Part shown: positions 51,676 through 64,000 of the stretch, piece after piece
Numbering within the stretch: the stretch's first letter is position 1
Layout of the letters: every line of letters starts with the position of its first letter
NCBI GenBank assembly: GCA_013399115.1
Contig: VXAA01000962.1
Coordinates: 217,837-281,836, forward strand
DNA length: 64,000 bases
Reading direction: 5' to 3'
Source of the DNA: Anseranas semipalmata
Taxonomy: Eukaryota > Chordata > Aves > Anseriformes > Anseranatidae
The notes under the pieces: generated by a model
The model's database searches: none
What the model was told of the DNA's origin: nothing
The model's input: only the letters and a program-made list of their open reading frames with translations
Made by a program: the position numbers and the translations under genes

Positions 51676-51758
51676 TATACCTTAAACATACTAACATACT
51701 TAACGTACTTAACTATACTAACATAACTTACACTTAACATACTAACATATTTATACTA
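51676..51758 (+). repeat. Degenerate AACATACT / TACTAAC tandem array
   Basis: About 80 bp built from variants of the words AACATACT and ACTTAAC, with three exact TACTAAC heptamers. Units are too diverged for a clean period. It is a decayed minisatellite-like array. Confidence 0.7.
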
Positions 51759-53940
51759 AGTTCTGCAAATGATCGTTTGAAAGTTGCTGGATCCATTAGT
51801 GTGAAAAGTAACATCTTTGAATCCTTTCTCTACTTGTAAAAGCTCTACCCCTGCACGTACAAAGCTGAAATGATGATGAGAGGACAAGATTAGCTGTAAA
51901 AGTAGGTAGTCTTATAAAAAATAAGAATTAAAAAATACAACTTTAGTTAAAAAAAATATAATGGGCTGGTGATTTTTTTTAAAAGAGAGCTTTTAAAGAC
52001 AATGCTGCAAAAGGAATGATCCTCTAACAAAAGCATTAGCCTTCTTGAAGACATTATTGCGTAGTTACCTCAGGCACAGCATTGTGTTTTCATTCAGCAA
52101 GGATTTACGAGGAGATTTATAAAAGGTGTTTGAATCATTTCTTATTTCATAAAGGACAGCCTTCTATTTCTACACAACACTGAAGTAAATAAGAGAGAAT
52201 GGATATAGTCCTGTATCACCAAAGTCTAGTATGACCAGGCTTTAACCTACCTGCAACTACATCTACAGAGTAAACAGGTGATTAATACACAGGCAGTTTT
52301 CTGACAGAGAGTAGCCACTGCATTTTCTCAATAGTGGCAGGTGAGATTTACAGGTTATGCACTTCCCTGAGATTCAAAGGCATGGCTAAAATTTTATAAT
52401 CACACTTCTACCTTAGTATGTGGCAAAAGTTAAGGGACATCTGAGATGTGTTCAGACATGCTTTAAGTCATCCTGCTATTGAAAAAAAAAAAAAAAAAAA
52501 AAAGAGAACAGAAGAATTAGAAAATACACAAACCTCTGGAGGTACTCTGTTTATGAGACAGAGGAAGGAGGCTGTGAATACTAATAATTTTAACAAGTTT
52601 CTATTCTGAGCAACAGTGAAATCTGGGCTATCTTTAGATAGGTATGATATTCCTCAATGGAACTTAACCATGGTCTGAATACTTTAAATCTATGATTATC
52701 TTATTTGGAGGAAAGCTTCTCCACTGTAAGGGGGATATTGCTAACAGATTACAAAGGTGGATCTGCAGAGTTTTCATCCCCTGTCACTTTCTTCCCTCTC
52801 CCACTGCTTTTGTCCACAGCTTTACATGGACCACTGGGTACCACTGAAATTGAAAGCAATGTCTTTCATTATCCTCCTTCCAAATTGTAAACAAGAATGA
52901 AGAAAAACCAATCCTTTCTCAGACAAGATGCCACACGGCGTACCTGGAAGAAGAGCAGCCTGAAAACAAATATACAACCATATAAACACAGATCAGGCTT
53001 TACTAGACACCCAGGATCTGTCAAATGAAATGGGATTACGACTTCCCACTGCTTTGAGGTGATTTGTTATTCGCTATGCAGATCACTCTGGTATTTTGTG
53101 CTCAATTTACTTTGTACTGAAGATTTGTTCCCCACTTGTTTCCTATAATTCTCTCCCCCAAACCAATGTTATCAAGTGGATGTCAGTTAGGAATGCAGGT
53201 CTATTATCACAACATTACCAAACTAATAGAGATGCAGTGGTAGGAATATTTTTTCTTTTTTAATTTCCCTGAAAACATTATGTCCTGTAGCCAGAACTCC
53301 GTGCCGTGTGATTTACCAGCATGATTCTCAATTAATCTGCAGCTGTGGCATCACAGTATGTCACTGCATATCACATCAACTTGTGACAAAAGACAAACCA
53401 AACAAACAAACCTGCCCCCCAGCCAGAAAAAAAAACACAACCTAAGCAGAATGAAGCGATGTTTGCTATTTATAAATTAACTATTGTACTTTAGGATTAA
53501 AAAAAAAAAAGACTTGAGAAGCAGTATAAGAGACAAAGGGTTTAATCCAGATGGGGCAAGTCAAAGCTGTTTTTTTCTGTCACTCCTCTTTGTCTAAAGT
53601 GACAACTTTAAGCCCCAAATAAGGAATAATATTTTTGAAACGGAAGATACCTTATTACTTCCAGATGAAATATTTGTACTACAGAAATTAGCAAGCAACA
53701 GGTAGCTTCTCATTCATTGCTTTCAGAATAACATCTAAGTAAAGCTATACCAATGTACTCAGTGATGCTCACTATAAGAATTTGAAGACACCTAACTACA
53801 TGTAAGAGAAAAAATACATTGTTTCCGTATTAATTCTCTTAAAATTCATTTTACTCATCAAGTCTGAAGTCTGTGGAATTGAGAGTCATACATCTGGTTA
53901 ACTGAATTCCAATTCCATGACAAGAGGCAATACTAGCACA
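51759..53940. other. AT-rich intronic sequence, no gene recognised
   Basis: Chance ORFs only, apart from the 22-A tract at 52482-52503. Confidence 0.45.
52482..52503 (+). repeat. Poly(A) tract, 22 A
   Basis: Uninterrupted run of 22 adenines with no recognisable retroelement body. Confidence 0.95.
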
Positions 53941-53949
53941 AACTGAGAA

Positions 53950-54110
53950 AGAATGAGATAGCTGTGGGGTGACTGGGATATCAACAGCTCTGTGAAACCT
54001 GTCACTGGTGACGTGCAAGACTGAAGTTGCAGGTTTGATTCCCAGAGCTGACGCTGTATTTGCTGGCCTTGCAGCTGTAGAAATACTTCCTGTGAACCAA
54101 GCCCACTACA
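53950..54110 (+). mobile_element. Possible old tRNA-SINE-like sequence (B-box word present)
   Basis: GGTTTGATTCC at 54032-54042 is close to the tRNA B-box consensus, and an A-box-like GATAGCTGTGGGG lies at about 53957. Their spacing of roughly 70 nt is long for a tRNA and no clover-leaf fold is evident. This is weak and may be chance. Confidence 0.22.
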
Positions 54111-54838
54111 TAGAATTTATCATGACAATAAAATTGGATTCTCACAATGTCATTTTTACATAGTCCCATTTCAACATAAGAATTCTGTGCTAATTTCCCA
54201 GATTTTTTCAGCACATTTAAATATACAACTTCAGTGATTTGAAATGGCTAAAACCAACAACTTTCCAAGTGGTTGGTTGCTATAAGGTATTGTAAATTAC
54301 TATCTAAAAGACACCTCTCAAAGCAAAGTTTAAGAAACATTCTTATATTTGTTTCAGATACTGTCTTAACATTGTTATAAACTACTTCAAACAATAAGAA
54401 AAACTTAGAAGGTTACAGTTAAAATGATAAAAGTACAATTTATCTATGACAACAGGAAAATCGCTATCACTTTGTGATGCCATAAGATTACTATAAAGTA
54501 GGCTTAATTATTCTTAAAAAAATGAGCAAATCACTGTTTTATAGGATACAGATGTCAACTTTCTTTATACGGACAATTTTCCAAATATTAGAAAATTGCT
54601 TTGCAATGTTAAAAAGAATCTTCACCTTGAAATAATGATGATTTCTAAAAATATCAAATATATCCAATACTTTACTACATATGAAGACATATATTTAGAG
54701 TCTTGTGAAAATGATGTAATATGGGTCAAGCGATGCATCCTTTGTGGCCCTGTGCTCCTTCTGAAAGAGATAACAAAGGAGCTAAGAGACATGGCAAAAT
54801 TTTGGGAATCACAGAAAGCCTAAGTTGCACCAGCATTT

Positions 54839-54870
<32 letters not shown>

Positions 54871-54904
54871 TTACAGCAAGTGAAATAATTGGGTATTTGG
54901 AAGT
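54111..54904. other. AT-rich intronic sequence, no gene recognised
   Basis: Includes an ATG-initiated 75-codon plus frame (54596-54823) of no recognised family and the CAAAA repeat beside it. Confidence 0.4.
54839..54868 (+). repeat. (CAAAA)n simple repeat at the left edge of a GC-rich block
   Basis: An A run, then four CAAAA units, then another A run. Confidence 0.85.
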
Positions 54905-57335
54905 GGCATCAACCACTCCATGCAACACCCTTCTTCGGCCTTGCTGTAAAAATCCAATTTGAGAAAATTTGACTTGCATGTCTTGAGCACTTCTGGTTCC
55001 CTCAGACTGCCAGCTTCCATGCTGGTAAGAGAGGGTCTCCCGCTTGCAGAGCAGCGGCCCATCCTGCAGCAAGGCAAGTCTCTGCCACCACCATGCCGGC
55101 AGCAGAGGGAAGGCAGGACACTGGCAAGGAGCTGTCGGCTGGCGCAGCTCTCCAGCACCAACTCCACAATGCCAGACTTCTGCCTACCGGGCCAACAGGA
55201 CAGAAGTTCAAATGGGTTGGGACCACAGCGACTTTTTGTACAAGAGGGGAAACCCCAAGGACTTGAGGCAAATGGCACATGGACCTGGCACCGAGAGCGG
55301 GAGGTGGGTGGAAGCCATGCACCTGGGAGGCGATCAGACACCAAAGAGTTGGGATTGCGTGGCCTTGCTTTGCTTGCACAACTCAAACAAGGAGAGGAGG
55401 AGATCAGAGCCAATTGAACACTCACAAGCAACAAAATGAGCACTCCCACAAAAGAGACAGGACAATCAATTTTGGAAGGCCTGTTCCTGTCTGGGGCAGC
55501 AAAAAAGGGGTTTTGTTTCTCCCTCTCCTGCCTTTCCTTTGGGTCCTGAATAGAGACAGGATCCTCACCACAGATAGTTCATAAGATGGAACAAGGAGGC
55601 AGAAAAGAGAAACAGCCCAGCCATGTTGCAAGAAAGCCACCAGATCAGCGACAAGAAAAGGAACACCAATTTTGCTCGCAAATCTTTACTTCAGCTACTG
55701 CTTGACCTCCAGGACAGCAAAAGCCAGGGCCAAGTGCAGCAGGTGTGAAGCAGCAAGCACCGGCATGGATCCTCTTGCTGTCCCTCCAGCAGCATGTCTG
55801 ATCCCTGGCACACATCTGCGTCCCACCTCATTCAGGAAGGTCCCCAGTTACCAGAGAAGAAAAACTAGACTCCAAGAACAATCACTGCCCCTACCCCACT
55901 GAGGCAAGACATACTACTACAGAAGAAAGATAATGTTATAAATAACCAAGAGCAGAGCCTGACATAAGCCATGGCTCCCATCATTCAGCCAAGGAGGAAG
56001 CAGGCAGGAATGGAAAGGAAGGCAGAGAAGACGACGGCACCTGTCCAGAAGCATGACCGTACTTCCCACTTTCCGCGGCTTTTCCTGCATCACATGGTAG
56101 CAGAACGCAATACAGGATTTTCCCTGCCGCTGGTAAGTGCTTGAACAGAGATGATGGCCAGGAGTAACAGGCTGGAAAAGCGGCTCTGTGCTGTATTTGC
56201 CCCCTGTGCCCTTTGCTGATCACTGAAAGTAAACACAAATCACTGAAACCGCTTGCAATAAGGGCATTCTTGCCAGATACTGCTGCTGAAGCGTGACACA
56301 CTCTTGGCAGAGGCAGGACCAGCCTACCACATATAAGTTTCCCCTCCAAAAAGCATCCCCCTTGGCTCACCATGTCAACACCACACTGTTCTCACCTGCA
56401 GCCTCCCTCCGCACAGAAACCCAGCTGACAAAGAGCCATGTTTCTATTTTGCACTTGCTATCACAAATTTCACAGGCCTCTCCTCTTTGATCAGCGTCCT
56501 GCAGCACGGCACCCAGGAGGCAGCGCAGCTTGTGGCACCACAGCTTTTAACCACAGACAGCTTCGGGCCGGTGCAGGCACTGAGCGCTGGCGTGAGCAAG
56601 CTCAGCGAGACCTGATCTGAAGGAGAGGAGGCCACAGGAGAAGCTGTAGAGCAGCCTAGCAGCTGCTTGAGCACACAGGGACATCAGCTTCAGAAGTAGC
56701 AGGAAGAAGTGCTGCAGGAGTGTCCCAGCTGCACACGCGCTCCCTGACAGACGAACCACGCTTGGCAAACCCTTCACTTCCTGTGCCAAGCCACTGTTCA
56801 AAGGCATAACAAATTTTGACTGCTTATCCTTCCATGGTTTGATTTCATTTGCACTAGATCTTTCATTTTGCGGTCCTCTTTTCAACTTCAGCAATGCCAC
56901 ACCTGTTCAACCACGCACCCTACTCTCTCTCTCCTCCCATGATTCCCCCCCACCTCTCTGGAAAGCACAGAACAGTGCTCTAACTGCCTTACACACCCTG
57001 TCTTTATCAAGGAGGTACTTGTTCTTCTGGTCTGAGCACCCAGCACTCAAAACTAACATCAACTGACTGCACGACCACACAAAGCTGCTGGATTCCCCAT
57101 AACTGAGCTGTGCCACCAGCCATTTCCCATGGTGACCTTCAGGGGCCAGGGGCAGAGACGGTCTGCACCCAGTGAGGCAACACTTCAGCTTTCTTCAAGG
57201 GTGTCAAGGTTCCCCTGGTACCAGGGAGGTGCACGTCCTTCACAGCGCTGAGGAGGACAGGTTTATTCCTCCAGTGTAATTGCCAGTTCTTCCTCGCCAC
57301 TTGAATGAGGTTGAGGACAAAGATACTCACCTGTA
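54905..57335. other. 2.4-kb GC-rich block with many overlapping open frames, unclassified
   Basis: This block is strikingly GC-richer than the rest of the window and holds the densest set of long frames: about 192, 130, 125 and 117 codons on the minus strand and 152, 131 and 101 codons on the plus strand. The longest (54871-55449, minus) begins with a signal-peptide-like hydrophobic run and is rich in Cys, but its first codon is GTG and the first ATG is about 130 codons in. None resembles a known family. A strong donor-like CTACAG/GTGAGT lies on the minus strand at the right edge (about 57325-57335). No LTR ends, tail or target duplication were found. It may be a non-coding RNA locus, an unnamed repeat or a local GC patch. 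Confidence 0.4.
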
Positions 57336-60300
57336 GCCTCTAAAACCAAGAAACACTCTTTAGAGCATGAACACTCTGCAAGTTCTGAGCTCTACACACC
57401 CACGGTTCACCAGCACCTGTGTCGCTTTCAGCAAGCATCACTTTTCAACTGATAAAGCTCCAGGCCCAGCTTGAGGAGGGTATGGAGTAAGCACAGGCCT
57501 CCCGTTTACAACCAATCCCTCCCAGTACACTGGGAACACCACTCTTCCAGGCCTTTTAATAATTTTATCCAGAAATCACATCATTCTACAGAAGAGGGCT
57601 TGTTTTCATTGGATCTTTGATGAAAGAGGCAAGTGCCTCTATGAATTTCCAGACACATTGCTGTCAGCCACGATGCTGTCAGCTTTGAAAGGGTGATGGC
57701 AATGGATTTCACAAATCCTACCGCTGTCGTAGCCATGTTCCTGTACTGCAGGTCAACATCAACAGCATAGAGCCTGAGGAAAACTGCTTTCTCTTCAAGG
57801 AAACTACAGAAATCCCAGGCTTGCAAGACAGCAAGATTTTACAGGCTCAGACTCGTTTCATGTTTAACATGAATTAAATGCCAATAATTGAGTTAAATAG
57901 GACCAAGTCCCCGGTCCCAACTTCTAATTCTACAAACTAAGCAAACTTGCAGAAGAATACCTATTCTGTGACCCATTTCAGCTGCAAAGAAATCCTTCCC
58001 CTCTCTTCAGTAATAGCACTCTTCAAATTCCAGTGGTGCTCATGTAAACATCCCATTAAATAAGCTTATCTCTACTATTATTAGCTCAGTTTAAATTGTA
58101 AGGAAAGTAAGTGACGCACCTGTCTGGACAAAAATTATTAGTGTTATTTAGTTGGGTTATGAATACAAGTTATACGTTGCTATTCAGCAAGTAAATTATT
58201 TTGATATTTATGTATGTCTGAGTAGGCCCTCTGAGCACATCTTTTGTGGATTCATATTTCAAAAGTAGAATTTCACATTTATAGCTAGTCTTAGTGCAAA
58301 AGTTTAGGCTGCTATGTTTTATAAGAGAAAAGGCACTACCCTTTGAAGAAGAAAAGTGACTATTAAGTAGAAGCTACAGACCAAAGAAGCCCATGCAACT
58401 ATTGCTGTCAAGTTTGAAAGATTATTTTTAGTTAAGACAGCATGACAGGAACACACCCAGTCATAATTTAAACTTCAAAGTGATGAAGAATTCATTCTGT
58501 CCCTATCTGAAGTTATGCTGGGAAGGAAGATGTTCTGCAAGGTCCTACTGTTTTGTACCTTCTGCAATACGTAGCCCTTAGTGCAGAATTATGGTCATGC
58601 ATTTCATTCACTAGTGAAATACAAGAAAAATACAAAAGTTTAAAAAAAAAATACAGTGAGTAAATAGCACAAAGTGAATTTAGTCTACCCCATAGAGAAA
58701 TTTTAGAATTCTGTTCACTGAATGTTGATTCACCTAGAGGATGACAAGCTGCGTGGGCTTTATCTTCAGTTGTGTAAACATTCCTGAATGCAATAACTAC
58801 TTCAGAACTCACAAAAGAGAGAGAAGTGATGTCTGTTTTAAAAACAAAAAGAGAGAAAAAACATTTCCATTCAGAGTCTAGTGTGAGAGCTTCAAATTAA
58901 TGAGGAGCCTTCTCTTTTCAAAAAAAATAATAATAATAATAATACAGAAGTAAATGGCTCCCAAGTATAATTAGCATAATTTTTGTTTCTAATGTGTAAT
59001 GTCAGCTGCAGAGAAAAAAATAAAAAAATAAATCAGACTTTGGACAAAGTCCTTCAACTAAGTTTGCCTTCTCTTTTCTCCATCAAATGCAGAAAAATAT
59101 GCACAATCTTTATAATTAAAGATACTGTTGTAATAGATAAAAGAATGTGAACTATGGTCTATAAAGAAGCACCCTGAAGTTTTAAACCTCCCCCCTCAAC
59201 TTGACTCATCCACACAGAAGATACGGGACTTGAACACTTTGCACATATCTTCAGGGAGTACACAGCAATCTACACCCCTCAAATATCCTACACCAATAGC
59301 GAAGACAAATAGCTCTTCAGTCTACAATGCAAAACAGATGAAGAAACTAAAATTTAGATACGTCAAACTTAAGTTGGATTCCTACCACTTCATTCCACTA
59401 ATCAGAGAAAATTTGTATTGCCTCTTTCATCAGAAGGAGTGCGTTCCTACGGGCATCTGTGGTAGAGGCAGAAGGAGCCTGAGAGCGGGCTGGTGCAGCC
59501 CAGGACTCCTTCTGAGCGTTGACCGCTCTTCAGGCTGGTTGCACGAAAGGCTGACAGCACCCCTCTACACCAAGCAACACAGTGGATGACCTGACACGCA
59601 TCCAGACTTCTTTGACGCCCTGATGATAGGGGCAGAGGGGAGAAGTGAGGGAGGATCAGCACAGCACTGAGCTCGACTGACATGGCAGTCCTTCCGAACA
59701 AGCCTGGAGTAATGTTCAAATCTGTATCCCAAACATAGCAAAACAAAATTCACCTTTGCATGACCCATTTCTGCTATCCAAATCAGTGTCTTTGTGTAGC
59801 TCTCCCTCTTCCCTTCTGAAAATCCATCTTCACATATTACCCACAACATCCTGTGTCCCAGATTCTTTCACTATAATTGTGATCTATGTTCACAGGGTTT
59901 CCTTACTTATGGAGGTGTTCTGAAGATAACAGTCACAAGACAGCCTGCTACTTCAGCACAGAGAACCAGAGGATATATTGCAAGCAAAACAAGAAACCCG
60001 CTTCAGGGCATGATTGGGAAAGAGTGCATAGTATAGGAAATAGGAGGCCACATGTGGAATGCGAGGATCAAAGGTCAATGTAAACATTGCTTCATTCACT
60101 ATCACTGCCTCTGCTGCTCAGTGATTTAGACAGATGTCTTATCCCAGCCATGCAAAGAACAGTAACCTTTCCTCATATAAACATACAAACATGACTACGC
60201 AAAACATATACTACGGTTGTTTCTTCCACTGGAAGAACATGGTGTTCTTCAAGAAGTATAAAGGTGTTACAGGTATTTCACTAAAGAATTCTGTGAGTAA

Positions 60301-60402
60301 CTTCTTTTGAAGTATTTCCTCTTATACTCTGAACACCCAAAACTTTCATAAAGCAATAGAAATTTCAGACATTCAAAAACTGCCAGCTTTGCCCTCAAGA
60401 TT
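57336..60402. other. Intronic sequence, no gene recognised
   Basis: Mostly AT-rich. A GC-richer patch at about 59440-59720 carries overlapping frames on both strands (119 codons plus from a TTG, 99 codons minus) without recognisable content. Confidence 0.4.
58927..58943 (+). repeat. (AAT)n microsatellite
   Basis: Five AAT units after an A run. Confidence 0.8.
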
Positions 60403-60422
60403 AAAAAAAAAAAAAAAAAAAA
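60403..60422 (+). repeat. Poly(A) tract, 20 A
   Basis: Uninterrupted run of 20 adenines. Confidence 0.95.
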
Positions 60423-61275
60423 GTTTTATAAGAAAGCAAACTATCTTGCTGCAAAAAATACACATAACTTTTTCTTGATGAAAATGGGAGTAATTTGAGA
60501 ATGGACAGAATCTTCCCTATTTGATCAAAGCAGCAAAGATAAAACACCAGAAATACTTACAATTCCTAAGGCAAGTTCTTTCCACATCTGCTTTAGGCTA
60601 TTTTGGCTGTAGCATTTATATACTCTAATTATTTTGTGCATTAAATACCATAAATATCCCTGTTGATTTGTGATCTATTTGTGGGTTCCAACATACAGCT
60701 GCACTTCACTTGGTTGAGAGGACATTCTGTGACCAGGACTTGTACACCAATGCACTTCATGGACAATCATTATTATGTGTAGATAAATCAGTGATGCTAA
60801 CAGCTTTTCTCTGTGCCAGTTTTGTGCCTCTGTACCTATACCTAAGTGTACTTCTGTAGGAGGGAGGAAGAACGTTTACACATGATTCACTTCAAAGCCA
60901 AATAAACAATCCTTTAGCTTCATGTGGAAGGAACTTTGCAGTCCCTTTGCAACACATAAAATATCTTTGCAAGCAAAAAAACTAGCAATTTATTCAGAAA
61001 CAGTAGTTTTCTTGAAGACAATACACAAGATTAATAAAAAACACTCTCCTTATGAATGAGCCCCCTCCCAAGATTAGCTTAACCTACTGAATATATAGCG
61101 CAGCATTTCTACATTTTGTGCATGCCTTTAGGGTTCTGTTGATAGCTGCATATGCAGAAGGTATTTTGTTTGACTGGCATGCACATAATGTGTTGTTTAG
61201 CACATCAGAAAGAGAAGAATTAGTACTAAAGAGTAAGACAGAGCTCATAAAAAGACAATCACGCAAGTTACGTTC
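60423..61275. other. CTNND2: Intronic sequence downstream of the 195-nt exon
   Basis: AT-rich, with no recognisable repeat or coding sequence. Confidence 0.45.

Positions 61276-64000
<2,725 letters not shown>

Noticed and set aside
54596..54868. Processed retrocopy ending in the CAAAA/A-rich run
   Set aside because: No polyadenylation signal before the run, no recognisable parent gene and no target-site duplication.
54871..55449. 192-codon minus-strand frame with a signal-peptide-like start and many Cys codons
   Set aside because: The frame opens at GTG, not ATG, and the first ATG is about 130 codons in. The plus strand is equally open over the same bases, so GC content is a sufficient explanation. 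Kept only as part of the GC-rich block.
54905..57335. Endogenous retrovirus or LTR element
   Set aside because: No LTR pair, primer-binding site, polypurine tract or retroviral protein motif could be recognised.
59230..59589. 119-codon plus-strand frame as a protein gene
   Set aside because: It opens at TTG and shows no recognisable domain; the AT-rich first half and GC-rich second half suggest chance.

Overview
This window is vertebrate nuclear DNA, almost certainly from a bird. It is AT-rich and mostly non-coding. Its interspersed repeats are CR1 LINEs, several ending in the CATAGAAT-type 3' tail that is typical of avian CR1, and I saw no mammalian L1 or Alu. A galliform is plausible but the species cannot be fixed from the sequence alone. 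Two single unresolved bases (15575 and 61730) point to a draft assembly.

The only protein-coding gene I can support is CTNND2 (delta-catenin/NPRAP, p120-catenin family), read on the minus strand. Two internal exons lie here: 61282-61476 (195 nt) and 44791-45043 (253 nt). Both have consensus splice sites, and their reading frames join exactly (a phase-1 junction that creates an alanine codon). They encode about 150 residues of the Ser/Tyr-rich segment just before the armadillo-repeat domain. Everything else in the window is intron of this gene: at least 2.5 kb upstream of the first exon, 16.2 kb between the exons, and at least 44.8 kb downstream of the second. The next exon (start of the ARM domain) was not found.

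Region by region on the plus strand. The large downstream intron (1-44790) holds a small GC- and CpG-richer segment with two adjacent hairpins (2042-2480). It also holds a CR1 3' fragment (3623-4246, minus), a long dead CR1 with reverse-transcriptase remnants (about 9770-11925, plus), a much older CR1/L3-like LINE (about 15850-16870, plus), and a second CR1 3' fragment (18471-19240, minus). A GC-rich patch (34270-34870), a tRNA-derived SINE-like sequence (39525-39600) and many simple repeats complete it. The inter-exon intron (45044-61281) holds an exon-like open segment on the plus strand (45410-45559), a Kozak-context ORF (47871-48113), an internal CR1 fragment (49385-49592, minus), a TACTAAC-rich degenerate array (51676-51758), and a 2.4-kb GC-rich block with many overlapping ORFs (54905-57335).

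I see no operon, CRISPR, phage or other prokaryotic system, and no convincing novel multi-gene system. The features most worth checking are the GC-rich open-frame blocks, the compound hairpins near 2.05 kb, the possible antisense exon beside the CTNND2 exon, and the old LINE/SINE remnants.
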